From Afipia massiliensis (GTDB taxonomy: Bacteria > Pseudomonadota > Alphaproteobacteria > Rhizobiales > Xanthobacteraceae), in the NCBI RefSeq assembly GCF_014203115.1, contig NZ_JACHIJ010000009.1, positions 39,759-103,758 of the forward strand: a stretch of DNA of 64,000 bases, read 5' to 3'. Below are positions 56,852 to 64,000 of the stretch, piece after piece (within the stretch, counting starts at the first letter, position 1; each line of letters begins with the position of its first letter). Made by a program: the position numbers and the translations under genes. The notes below the pieces were generated by a model, which saw only the letters and a program-made list of their open reading frames with translations, was not told the DNA's origin and did not search any database.

Positions 56852-57454
56852 TCATCGGCGCCACTCTGCGATGATCTGGCCGGTATCGGCGATCTCGATC
56901 TGGATCTCGAAGCGTCGCCGATAAAGGTCCGTCAGCGCATCGTGACTCTCATCGGACGAACTGCAAACGGCATCTGCGGCGAGGATCACGCGATAGCCGT
57001 GATCGACGGCGGCCATCACGGACGACAGCACGCAGACATCGGTTTCCGAACCGCTTACGACCAGCGTGTCGCATTGCCGCGCGCGCAGTTCGGCATGCAG
57101 CCGGCCATTGGCGAATGCCGAATAGACCATCTTGTCGAGCACGCCCGCCGGCGGGACGAACTGCTGCAGCTCCGGCATCAGATCCAGCAGGCGTGGATCC
57201 AGCCGCTCGCGTGTCACGTTCTGCCACTTCTCATAATAGCGGGCCCACGTGCCCGGCAGGTCAGACGCGCGGTGCGGCGTGATGAAGCGCGTGAAAATGG
57301 TTTTCTCTGGCGCATGACCGGCCAGCGCAACGGTGTTGGGAAGCACGCGTTCCATCCAGGGGGTCGGCCACGGCCCGTCACGGGAGAACATCCGCTGCAT
57401 GTCGACGCAGAGATGGACGGCGTGTGACGGCACCTCCCGCGCCAGCTCTCCCAT
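56852..57454 (-). CDS. Isochorismatase-family cysteine hydrolase
   Basis: The 200-residue protein has the family's catalytic triad: Asp in LCVDMQRMF, Lys in V-L-D-K-M-V-Y-S-A-F and Cys in S-E-T-D-V-C-V-L-S-S-V. Such enzymes hydrolyse nicotinamide, carbamates, isochorismate or related small molecules; the sequence does not decide. I chose the ATG at 57454 because a near-perfect GGGAGGAGG lies just upstream; a longer form from 57493 has no such site. Confidence 0.88.
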   Translation of the reverse strand: MGELAREVPSHAVHLCVDMQRMFSRDGPWPTPWMERVLPNTVALAGHAPEKTIFTRFITPHRASDLPGTWARYYEKWQNVTRERLDPRLLDLMPELQQFVPPAGVLDKMVYSAFANGRLHAELRARQCDTLVVSGSETDVCVLSSVMAAVDHGYRVILAADAVCSSSDESHDALTDLYRRRFEIQIEIADTGQIIAEWRR

Positions 57455-57648
57455 CGCCCGCCTCCTCCCAGAAACGCTCAGGGCAACGGTCATCGCGTCC
57501 GGGAGTTCCGGCACAAAATTTGTCTGTCGTATGACAAATGGCTCCGACAAAAAGTCGGGCTCGCGCCGGGAAAATACGCTATATCGGCGGCAGCGTGTGC
57601 TGCGCCAAGACCAATTCAGGCTGTGCGGCACGGCAAAGGGGGACAACA

Positions 57649-57945
57649 ATGGCAGTCGATGGAAACTGGAATATCACCTTGAGCACGCCGCTGGGCGATC
57701 GCGAAGCAACGCTGACGCTGGCGAGCGCAGGCAACACGCTGACCGGCAAGCAGGCGGCGGACGGCAATGAAGCCGATATCATTGATGGCACGGTGAACGG
57801 CAACGACGTCGCATGGAAGGCGGCGATCACCAATCCGATGCCTCTGACCCTTGCCTTCAGCGGCAAGGTCGATGGCGATTCCATTTCCGGCGATGTCAGC
57901 ATCGGCCCGATGGGCAACTTCCCGTTCAAGGGAACGCGGGCGTAA
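57649..57945 (+). CDS. Small beta-rich protein (98 residues)
   Basis: The protein reads AVDGNWNITLSTPLGDREAT, followed by alternating strands with G-N-T-L-T-G and S-G-K-V-D-G-D-S-I-S-G-D-V. The repeated short strands suggest a small beta-sandwich or barrel. Similar G-x-W-x-x-x-x-x-T-P-x-G domains precede some amidohydrolases. AAAGGGGG lies before the ATG at 57649. No signal peptide is present. Function is unknown. Confidence 0.7.
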   Translation: MAVDGNWNITLSTPLGDREATLTLASAGNTLTGKQAADGNEADIIDGTVNGNDVAWKAAITNPMPLTLAFSGKVDGDSISGDVSIGPMGNFPFKGTRA

Positions 57946-57971
57946 GACACGCGCAAAAACATTTCAACAGG

Positions 57972-58090
57972 GTCGTCCCCGCGAAAGCGGGGACCCATAC
58001 TCCCTGAATGTGCGGCTGATAAGAAGCCAACCGCCTTCTTCTTGAAACGAAAAGCCGGTGGTTATGGGTCCCCGCTTTCGCGGGGACGAC
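57972..58090. repeat. Inverted-pair repeat C, copy 2
   Basis: GTCGTCCCCGCGAAAGCGGG at the left end and its complement CCCGCTTTCGCGGGGACGAC at the right end bound 119 bases. Each end folds into a CCCCGC-GAAA-GCGGGG hairpin. The middle 60-65 bases differ from copy 3. It lies between the 98-residue protein and the carotenoid oxygenase gene, near the latter's stop. Confidence 0.9.
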
Positions 58091-58123
58091 GTTTAGAGAT
58101 TCCGCATACAGCCGCGAGGGCGA

Positions 58124-59464
58124 TCAAACCCCCGGCATCCAGTTGCCGTGGAAGCCTTGCGGCACCCGTGCTGGAAGCATGATGCGCGCGACAGGCTTTG
58201 CACCCATCCGCTGGGCGTCGAGGATCGTCAGGTCGCTTGCACCGCGAGCGCGGTCGTAGACGAACCCGATCAGCCAGCCATCGTCTTCGCCCTTGCCGCC
58301 CTCACCCGGCACGTGAACGAATTCGCTGGCCATGCCCTTGTCGAACGTGTGCTCGGTGTTCTTGCCGGTCTTCAGATCGTATTTGCGCAGCGAGCTGTAA
58401 GAACTGGTCGCGAGGTTCTCATCTCCGGCATCGACCGTGTAGACGATGTCGTGATGCATTCCGGCGCGATCATCGTTGACGCGCGGAAATTCGATCGACC
58501 TGTCATCCAGCGTCTGCTCCTGCGCCTTGGTCGCACCCGGCGCAATGCGCCAGCGCCGCAGCACCGCCTTGTCGAACGTCTTTGATGACGGGCCGCCGCG
58601 CCACAGTTCGTTGTACCAGGCGACATCGATCACAATGGTACCGTCTGCTTCCTCGAACGCGTTGGCGACGTGAAAAACATAACACGGCTCGATCTCGACC
58701 CAGCGCAAGGACTCGATGCCCGCGCCGCGCTTCAGGATTCCAAGCCGCGCGCCGTAAGTATCACTCCAGGCAAACGGCATGGTGCCGCGCTGCGCGGCGG
58801 GCATGTCGAACACCACCGGCAGATCCATGAAAATGACGTGCTGCGATGTCATCGCGAAGTCATGCACCATGGTCGGCGCACGGGTGGGAACCGGGATGCT
58901 GCGCAAGAGCGTGCCGTTGGCGTCGGCCGCATGATAGGTCAGAAACGGCGGCTGAAAGCCGTAGCCGAAGAAGTGCAGTTCGCCCGAGGTCGGGCAAATC
59001 TTCGGATGCGCGGTGAACGGCGTGTCGAGCTTGCCATCGTAGTCGTAGGACCCGATGGTATCGAGTTCGCGGTTCATAACCACGGGCAGCGCGCTCTCGA
59101 CCAGCGCCATGATCTTTCCGGCATGGGCCATGACGTTGGTGTTGGCAACGCCGGAGCGAATGTCGGGCATGCCCGGCTTCCGCGGCGCGCCGTTGAAACG
59201 CGGAGTGCGGACCCAGCGATTGCGGTACCACTCCGCCCGGCCGGCCTTCAGCGACACCCCATGCAGCATGCCGTCGCCGAGAAACCAGTGGCCGCTGTGA
59301 CCTTCACGCGGATTGGCGCCGTTGCGGGCGTACAGCCCGTTCAGTTCGGGCGGTATCGCGCCCTCCACCGGCAGATCGAACGCGGTCACCTCTTCGTGGA
59401 CCGGCGCGAGATTGCCCTTCTCCCAGAACGGCTCGCTCTCGGCGGTGGTTTCCAGCTGGCTCAT
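58124..59464 (-). CDS. Carotenoid oxygenase family protein (RPE65/CCD type)
   Basis: The 446-residue beta-propeller has the four iron-binding histidines in F-T-A-H-P-K-I, M-V-H-D-F-A-M-T, Y-V-F-H-V-A-N-A and G-F-H-G-N-W near the end. Members cleave carotenoids, stilbenes or lignin-derived compounds with oxygen; lack of nearby carotenoid genes leaves the substrate open. The ATG at 59464 fits; the frame is open but unrelated above it. It is divergent from a TetR gene with palindromes between. Confidence 0.93.
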   Translation of the reverse strand: MSQLETTAESEPFWEKGNLAPVHEEVTAFDLPVEGAIPPELNGLYARNGANPREGHSGHWFLGDGMLHGVSLKAGRAEWYRNRWVRTPRFNGAPRKPGMPDIRSGVANTNVMAHAGKIMALVESALPVVMNRELDTIGSYDYDGKLDTPFTAHPKICPTSGELHFFGYGFQPPFLTYHAADANGTLLRSIPVPTRAPTMVHDFAMTSQHVIFMDLPVVFDMPAAQRGTMPFAWSDTYGARLGILKRGAGIESLRWVEIEPCYVFHVANAFEEADGTIVIDVAWYNELWRGGPSSKTFDKAVLRRWRIAPGATKAQEQTLDDRSIEFPRVNDDRAGMHHDIVYTVDAGDENLATSSYSSLRKYDLKTGKNTEHTFDKGMASEFVHVPGEGGKGEDDGWLIGFVYDRARGASDLTILDAQRMGAKPVARIMLPARVPQGFHGNWMPGV

Positions 59465-59511
59465 TGCAATGTCCTCCCGACTTTTATGGCTTGAAGTGAA
59501 CAGTGCATACT

Positions 59512-59549
59512 TTACGGCCATGCCGCCGTAATGTAAACAGCGGTTACAT
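59512..59549. promoter_or_regulatory. Overlapping palindromes in the carotenoid oxygenase-TetR gap
   Basis: TTACGGC-CATGCC-GCCGTAA (59512-59531) and ATGTAA-N7-TTACAT (59531-59549) lie in the 83-base divergent gap; the second reaches the TetR start codon. Both are candidate TetR operators and would let the regulator block both genes. Confidence 0.5.
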
Positions 59550-60129
59550 GAGGACTGCCAAAAAAGAGAGCTATCACCACGGCGACCTGCGCAGCGCGCT
59601 GGTGGCGCTGGCGTTGGAGCGCGTTCGCAAAGGCGGCGCGGAGAGCTTCAGCCTGCGCGAAGCCGCGCGCGATGCCGGCGTGACATCAGGCGCCGCGTAC
59701 AAACACTTTGCTGACAAGGACCAGTTGCTGGCGGCGGTCGCTGCCGAGGCGCTGGCGCTGCTCGCGCATCGCTCGCAAAAGGCGACCTCGGGGCTCAAAG
59801 GCAAGGAACGCCTGCACGCCTCGGCGATGGCCTATATCGACTTCGCTGCTGCGGAGCCACGGCTGTTCCGTCTCGCCTTCAGCCGCTTCGGATCGGACGA
59901 CCAGACGCAAAAGGACGGCATCCCCAGCGCGTTCGCGCAATTACGCTTTGCGGTTACCGAACTTCAGACCGACCCCGGCAAGCCTGCCGATCCGGATGCA
60001 CTCGCGCTGGCCTGGGCCGTCGCACACGGCATCGCCTCGCTGATCAGCGACGGCATGTGGAAAAAGAACGATCCGCGCGTTGCGGCGGCGCTGCGGCTGT
60101 CGTTCAAGGGCATCGCGCCGCAGAAGTAG
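59548..60129 (+). CDS. TetR/AcrR family regulator, probable regulator of the carotenoid oxygenase
   Basis: The 193-residue protein begins RTAKKESYHHGDLRSALVAL and has the helix-turn-helix F-S-L-R-E-A-A-R-D-A-G-V-T-S-G-A-A-Y-K-H-F. The C-terminal domain resembles the TetR_C_33 (WHG) type of the regulator at 54445. The ATG at 59548 lies inside a palindrome, which suggests autoregulation. The inducer is unknown. Confidence 0.92.
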   Translation: MRTAKKESYHHGDLRSALVALALERVRKGGAESFSLREAARDAGVTSGAAYKHFADKDQLLAAVAAEALALLAHRSQKATSGLKGKERLHASAMAYIDFAAAEPRLFRLAFSRFGSDDQTQKDGIPSAFAQLRFAVTELQTDPGKPADPDALALAWAVAHGIASLISDGMWKKNDPRVAAALRLSFKGIAPQK

Positions 60130-60135
60130 CGCGCT

Positions 60136-60456
60136 TTACTTCCTGCAGATCGCCTCAGCCCGCTTGTTGTACTCCGCGATCCCGGTGTCGATCGCGCTGA
60201 CGTTCTGCGCGCGATTGGAGCCGCTGTCGCAGCGTTCGATCACGCTTCGCTGCACACCCAGCGCCGCGGTGTAGCGGCGATAGGCGGCGCACTTCGCGGC
60301 ATCGGTGCCGTCCGCCAGTTTCTCGATGCCCGCTCGCGTCCGGCGCACGTTCTGGTCCGCCGCGTCGTGATCCTCGCGGCAATCTGCCATGGCAGCGCTG
60401 ACGCCGCCGCACATCAGCATCACAACGATTGCAGCAGACGGACCTGAGCGATGCAT
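60136..60456 (-). CDS. Small exported cysteine-containing protein (106 residues)
   Basis: The product has a signal peptide (HRSGPSAAIVVMLMCGGVSA, cleavage near AMA-DC) and a helical mature part with four cysteines (D-C-R-E-D, A-K-C-A-A-Y, E-R-C-D-S, A-I-C-R-K). Two disulfides are plausible. It lies 16 bases after fumA on the same strand and may be read through from it. Confidence 0.7.
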   Translation of the reverse strand: MHRSGPSAAIVVMLMCGGVSAAMADCREDHDAADQNVRRTRAGIEKLADGTDAAKCAAYRRYTAALGVQRSVIERCDSGSNRAQNVSAIDTGIAEYNKRAEAICRK

Positions 60457-60472
60457 GCTGCCCCTTCGGAAT

Positions 60473-62125
60473 CTAACCCAGATTCAGTTCCTTGAAGAAG
60501 TCGTTGCCCTTGTCATCCATGATGATGAAGGCTGGGAAGTTCTCGACCTCGATACGCCAGATCGCTTCCATGCCGAGTTCTGGATACTCAGTCACCTCGA
60601 CCTTCTTGATGCAATGCTCGGCGAGATTCGCCGCCGAGCCGCCGATCGAGCCCAGATAGAATCCGCCGTACTTCTTGCATGCGTCGCGCACCTGCGCCGA
60701 GCGATTGCCCTTCGCCAGCATCACCATCGAGCCGCCCGCCGCCTGGAACTGATCGACGAACGAATCCATGCGTCCCGCCGTGGTCGGGCCGAACGAACCG
60801 GACGCGTAGCCCTCCGGTGTCTTCGCCGGACCGGCGTAGTAGATCGGATGGTTCTTGAAGTAGTCCGGCAGCGGCTCGCCCTTCTCCAGCCGCTCGCGCA
60901 ATTTCGCATGCGCGGAGTCGCGCGCCACGATCATGGTGCCGGTGAGCGACAGCCGCGTCTTGGTCGGATACTGCGACAGCGTTGAGAGAATATCCTTCAT
61001 CGGCTGGTTGAGGTCGATCTGCACCACCTCGCCGCCGAGGGTCGCTTCCACCGCAGGCAGATACTGCGCGGGATTGTGCTCCAGCTCTTCGAGATACACA
61101 CCGTCCTTGGTGATCTTGCCCAGCACCTGACGGTCCGCCGAGCACGACACGCCAAGACCGATCGGCAGCGATGCGCCATGACGCGGCAGACGAATGACGC
61201 GCACGTCGTGGCAGAAATACTTGCCGCCGAACTGCGCGCCGACGCCGAGCGACTGCGTCATCTTCAGGATTTCCTGCTCCATCTCCAGATCGCGGAAGGC
61301 ATTGCCGTCAGGCGAGCCGTGCGTCGGCAATTCATCGAGATAGCGCGCCGACGCCAGCTTTACCGTCTTCATGCACAGTTCAGCGGACATGCCGCCGATG
61401 ACGATGGCGAGGTGATACGGCGGGCACGCAGCGGTGCCGAGCGTGAGCACCTTCTCTTTCAGGAATGCGTGCAGGCGATCCTTGGTCAGCAGCGACGGCG
61501 TGCCCTGAAACAGGAAGCTCTTGTTGGCGGAGCCTCCACCTTTTGCCATGAACATGAACTTGTAGGCGTCATCGCCTTCCGCATAGATCTCGCACTGCGC
61601 CGGCATGTTGTTGGCGGTGTTCTTCTCCTCGAACATGGAGAGCGGCGCGACCTGCGAATAGCGCAGGTTGCGGCGGAGATAGGCGTCGCGCGCGCCCTCG
61701 GACAAAGCCGCCTCGTCGTCACCTTCGGTAATGACGCGTGCGCCCTTCTTGCCCATGATGATCGCGGTGCCGGTGTCCTGACACATCGGCAGGATGCCGC
61801 CGGCGGCAATGTTGGCGTTCTTCAGAAAATCGAACGCGACGAACTTGTCGTTGTCGCTGGCCTCGGGATCGTCGAGAATCTTGCGAAGCTGCGCCAGATG
61901 GCCCGGCCGCAGGTAGTGGTTGATGTCCCCGAAGGCCGCCTCGGAGAGCGCGCGCAGCGCCTCGCGCGTCACCACCAGCATCTCCTTGCCCATAACGCTC
62001 TCGACGCGGACGCCATCGCTGGTAATCTTGCGATACGGTGTCTTGTCCGCTCCCAGCGGAAACAGCGGGGTGTGCTTGTAGGGCGGGACGGCGGATGGCG
62101 CAGGCACAGGGATCGGGGCGTTCAT
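60473..62125 (-). CDS. fumA: Fumarate hydratase, class I (iron-sulfur)
   Basis: The 550-residue enzyme interconverts fumarate and malate with a 4Fe-4S cluster. Cluster cysteines are visible in [20 protein letters not shown] and G-V-S-C-S-A-D-R-Q. The C-terminal half carries [20 protein letters not shown]. This oxygen-sensitive single-chain form is usual in this group. The ATG at 62125 is used; a TTG one codon upstream is possible. It stands next to an exported cysteine protein and upstream of no other TCA gene. Confidence 0.96.
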   Translation of the reverse strand: MNAPIPVPAPSAVPPYKHTPLFPLGADKTPYRKITSDGVRVESVMGKEMLVVTREALRALSEAAFGDINHYLRPGHLAQLRKILDDPEASDNDKFVAFDFLKNANIAAGGILPMCQDTGTAIIMGKKGARVITEGDDEAALSEGARDAYLRRNLRYSQVAPLSMFEEKNTANNMPAQCEIYAEGDDAYKFMFMAKGGGSANKSFLFQGTPSLLTKDRLHAFLKEKVLTLGTAACPPYHLAIVIGGMSAELCMKTVKLASARYLDELPTHGSPDGNAFRDLEMEQEILKMTQSLGVGAQFGGKYFCHDVRVIRLPRHGASLPIGLGVSCSADRQVLGKITKDGVYLEELEHNPAQYLPAVEATLGGEVVQIDLNQPMKDILSTLSQYPTKTRLSLTGTMIVARDSAHAKLRERLEKGEPLPDYFKNHPIYYAGPAKTPEGYASGSFGPTTAGRMDSFVDQFQAAGGSMVMLAKGNRSAQVRDACKKYGGFYLGSIGGSAANLAEHCIKKVEVTEYPELGMEAIWRIEVENFPAFIIMDDKGNDFFKELNLG

Positions 62126-62294
62126 CAAGGATCTCGCGGGTTAAAGAGCGAAAAGCGCCGGAATTTCAATGGTCCGGCCATCGCAAGGCACTGGTTTGAA
62201 CCGTTCTAATCGCTTTTCCGACAAAGGGAAGATGGCCAAAAGCCGTCTAGGCCCCTTGCAGGGCGGCTGTGCGCCAGCCGGGGATGAGCCAGGG

Positions 62295-62819
62295 ATGAAC
62301 ACCGTGACGCCGACCGCTGCCGATTCCGCCGCGCCTGTGCCGCGTATGCTGGGCCTGCGCACCGTCCTGATCGTTCTCGCCCTTATCGAGGCGTGGTTCG
62401 GCATTTCCGACGCGCCGGTCCTGTTCGGCGATACGTCGCATATCGGCTCGGGCATCGGCAGCGGCCTGGTCAAGGCGCATCTCGCGGCGCATCCGGTGCT
62501 GGCCGTTGCGGCCATCGCGTTCGCATCCCTCGGCTACGTGCGGCACGCGATTATCGCGCTCGGCACCATCATCATCATGACCTGGCTCAGCGACATGCCC
62601 TCTGTCATTGCGCACGGGCTTGAGTTCAAAAGCGCGTTCAGCGCCGTGGAGACCACGGCGAAGGTCATCGCCTTTCCGCTGATCGCCGCCTGCGCCATCG
62701 CCTATGCTGCGCACAACGAACACCTCGGCCGCGCGACGTTCCTTGTCGCCGTCCCGACGCTGTTCAATGTCGTCCTGATCGTGGGGTTCGCGATCGGTGT
62801 GATGATTTACGGGTTTTGA
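62295..62819 (+). CDS. Hypothetical membrane protein (174 residues)
   Basis: The product has about five helices: LRTVLIVLALIEAWFGISDA first, then an alanine-rich pair (HPVLAVAAIAFASLGYVRHA, ALGTIIIMTWLSDM), one near VIAFPLIAACAIAYAAHNEH and the last at the C-terminus. No family is recognised. The ATG at 62295 follows a tight GCCAGGG; earlier in-frame starts would add a soluble stretch. It is divergent from fumA. Confidence 0.65.
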   Translation: MNTVTPTAADSAAPVPRMLGLRTVLIVLALIEAWFGISDAPVLFGDTSHIGSGIGSGLVKAHLAAHPVLAVAAIAFASLGYVRHAIIALGTIIIMTWLSDMPSVIAHGLEFKSAFSAVETTAKVIAFPLIAACAIAYAAHNEHLGRATFLVAVPTLFNVVLIVGFAIGVMIYGF

Positions 62820-62874
62820 TGCTTCGCTGCTTCCGATGACAGCTTGGGAAGGATGAAGGCGCGCCATCCTCAAT

Positions 62875-62993
62875 GTCGTCCCCGCGAAAGCGGGGACCCA
62901 TAACCACCGGCGGGTCTGTTCAGGAAGGTGTCAAAATCGGCATCGCAAAACGCGAGGTCAGGGCCTATGGGTCCCCGCTTTCGCGGGGACGAC
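62875..62993. repeat. Inverted-pair repeat C, copy 3
   Basis: The same GTCGTCCCCGCGAAAGCGGG and CCCGCTTTCGCGGGGACGAC ends as at 57972 bound another 119-base element with an unrelated centre. It lies between two plus-strand genes, 56 bases past one stop and 66 before the next start. Confidence 0.9.
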
Positions 62994-63058
62994 CGGCGGA
63001 GAGATCTGCTCCCCTTGCACTCACCCCGCCCGCACGCTTCAATGGCGCGGGGGAAACC

Positions 63059-63535
63059 ATGACAAAACGCATTCTCAGATTTCCAGCTTTCGCGGCGGCC
63101 CTTGCGATCACGGTCGCGGCGCTCGGCAGCACCCCTGCCCGCGCCGACCGCTGCGACGACCTCGCCAAGGATCTGGTCAAGCAGATCCCGGACCTCAAGA
63201 TCGGCAAGACGGTGGCCGGCGTGATCTATCTCGAGCATCCCGCCGTGACGCAGGCCTCGCTCGGCTGTTCGAGCCGCAACCGCAGCAACGAGATGTTCGC
63301 CGCCACCGACAAGAAGAAGCCTACGGACGCCTATTACGAATTCCTCGGCACCGCGGCGGCGCTAGTGTTCACCATTCCGAAGCCCGACGCGGTCAAGGGC
63401 ACCAAGCGCTGCGTCAGTCGCACCAACCTCGTGCGCGGCTACAACATCGACTCACGCTACCGCAAGCTCGACATCCACTGCACGGTCGCAAAGACCGGCG
63501 TGCGGATCACCGTGTCGCGCGAAAAGGGTGTGTGA
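63059..63535 (+). CDS. Hypothetical exported protein (158 residues)
   Basis: The product starts TKRILRFPAFAAALAITVAA, with a signal peptide ending near ARA-DR. The mature part contains DLAKDLVKQIPDLKIGKTVA, two central Cys residues (L-G-C-S-S, K-R-C-V-S-R) and ends K-T-G-V-R-I-T-V-S. Beta-rich and probably periplasmic; the family is not known to me. The ATG at 63059 is the first at the signal peptide; the frame upstream runs through the repeat. Confidence 0.7.
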   Translation: MTKRILRFPAFAAALAITVAALGSTPARADRCDDLAKDLVKQIPDLKIGKTVAGVIYLEHPAVTQASLGCSSRNRSNEMFAATDKKKPTDAYYEFLGTAAALVFTIPKPDAVKGTKRCVSRTNLVRGYNIDSRYRKLDIHCTVAKTGVRITVSREKGV

Positions 63536-63562
63536 GGATCTTCAGGCCAGCCTTACCGGCAT

Positions 63563-63919
63563 TTACTCTGAACGAACATATTTTCTTAATCCAAGAACAT
63601 CTTTGAATCCTGAGTGCACGCGAAATTGTGAGGCGTTCTCGTTAAACGTACTTCGCTTGTCTTTATACTTAAATACGTACTCAGCTCCACCGCCTCCCCC
63701 GCCTGGCGAGTAGCAGCCTATCAAAGAAAAATCGTAGAGCTGCTTCATTGCGAGGTCAGGATTGTCCTCATTCGTGAGAAGTGACTTTCGCTTCTCCCAA
63801 GCATCAAGGAAATCTTGTTTCTTGAATTGTAAGGCCTCCAGATTTTTTAGAACCTCTACATAAAATTCGTAATTCGGAAGATGTTTGTGAATTTCATCTT
63901 CCAGCTTGACCTGCACCCC
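63563..63919 (-). pseudogene. Remnant of an AT-rich gene, C-terminal part, possible Sll1717-type P-loop ATPase
   Basis: About 117 residues remain, ending L-Y-D-F-S-L-I-G-C-Y-S-P-G-G-G-G-G-G, YVFKYKDKRSTFNENASQFR and VHSGFKDVLGLRK. This C-terminal pattern recalls Sll1717-type P-loop ATPases, some of which lie in defence islands, but no Walker motif is left and the match is tentative. The N-terminal part is missing: the frame runs straight into the IS3 end at 63920. Base composition is much lower in GC than its surroundings, a sign of transfer. Confidence 0.5.
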
Positions 63920-64000
63920 TGAAACGCCCTCGATTTTGAGTTAGGATTTCTGTTCTCCAGCCAGGAGACAGACGATGCGTAAGAGCAGGTTTACCGAAGA
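63920..64000 (+). mobile_element. Left end of an IS3-family element
   Basis: The terminal TGAAACGCCC begins at 63920, directly at the broken edge of the AT-rich gene, and a transposase OrfA start follows at 63975. The element runs out of the window, so its length, right end and target duplication cannot be seen. Confidence 0.65.
63975..64000 (+). CDS. IS3-type transposase OrfA, N-terminal fragment
   Basis: After CCAGGAGACAGACG, the ATG opens a frame reading R-K-S-R-F-T-E, the usual start of the helix-turn-helix OrfA of IS3-type elements (KSRFTEEQI in full form). Only the first residues are in the window. Confidence 0.65.

Noticed and set aside
62873..63058. An in-frame extension of the 63059 gene through repeat C
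   Set aside because: The extra residues are the known false translation of the repeat (P-R-K-R-G-P and similar), while a clear signal peptide begins at 63059.

Overview
The window looks like ordinary chromosome of a GC-rich alphaproteobacterium. The protein set fits the Bradyrhizobium/Rhodopseudomonas/Nitrobacter/Afipia group (Nitrobacteraceae): purC-purS-purQ-purL with nearby bolA and grxD, an ATP synthase zeta-type protein (DUF1476), a RecA with the alphaproteobacterial N-terminal extension and a GTTC-N7-GTTC SOS box, eukaryote-type NADP isocitrate dehydrogenase, and the short dispersed repeats typical of these genomes. The genus cannot be fixed from the sequence alone. I saw no tRNA, rRNA, CRISPR array, prophage or replication origin.

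Region by region. 0-5.2 kb: three paralogous exported serine hydrolases of the beta-lactamase/EstB type around a threonine aldolase. 5.3-14.9 kb: grxD, the ergothioneine pair egtB-egtD, an LtrA membrane protein and bolA, then DUF427, a gamma-glutamyltransferase/ABC binding-protein operon and its divergent LysR regulator. 14.9-21.5 kb: the FGAM part of purine synthesis (purL, purQ, purS, purC, all minus strand) interrupted by a thioesterase and corA on the plus strand, then the zeta-type protein. 21.5-30 kb: a haem-binding (GlcG/HbpS) protein, TrmJ fused to a DUF559 domain, a frameshifted ECF sigma factor with its YCII partner, icd, a thioesterase, the antiporter ybaL and a universal stress protein. 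30-39.4 kb: alaS, a tandem glycine riboswitch controlling gcvT-gcvH-gcvP, and SOS-controlled recA. 39.4-46.2 kb: many small genes (secreted, metal-binding-like, three PilZ proteins), a CelD-like acetyltransferase coupled to a JmjC/cupin protein, and hicA-hicB. 46.2-64 kb: several regulators with divergent partners (AraC/MFS, XRE with a SnoaL protein, two TetR), a bacterial SET-domain protein with a lysine-rich tail, a partly duplicated IspZ-like pair, an isochorismatase, a carotenoid oxygenase and class I fumarase. The window ends in an AT-rich gene remnant cut by the left end of an IS3-type element.

The genes fall into a few working groups: redox and thiol chemistry (GrxD, BolA, EgtB/EgtD, gamma-glutamyltransferase, FrnE-like DsbA), one-carbon and purine supply (glycine cleavage, PurLQSC), and central carbon metabolism (Icd, FumA).

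The strongest unexplained structure is a family of paired palindromes (here called A and B) at three loci plus a collapsed remnant. Between loci the two arms of each palindrome differ by paired, compensating substitutions, so the ability to fold or form a cruciform appears to be kept while the sequence drifts. Two other dispersed repeat families and one single repeat are also present. The best gene-level oddities are the TrmJ-DUF559 fusion with a degenerate nuclease motif, the 2-bp slip in a GC tract in the sigma factor gene, the SET-domain protein, and the acetyltransferase-JmjC pair.
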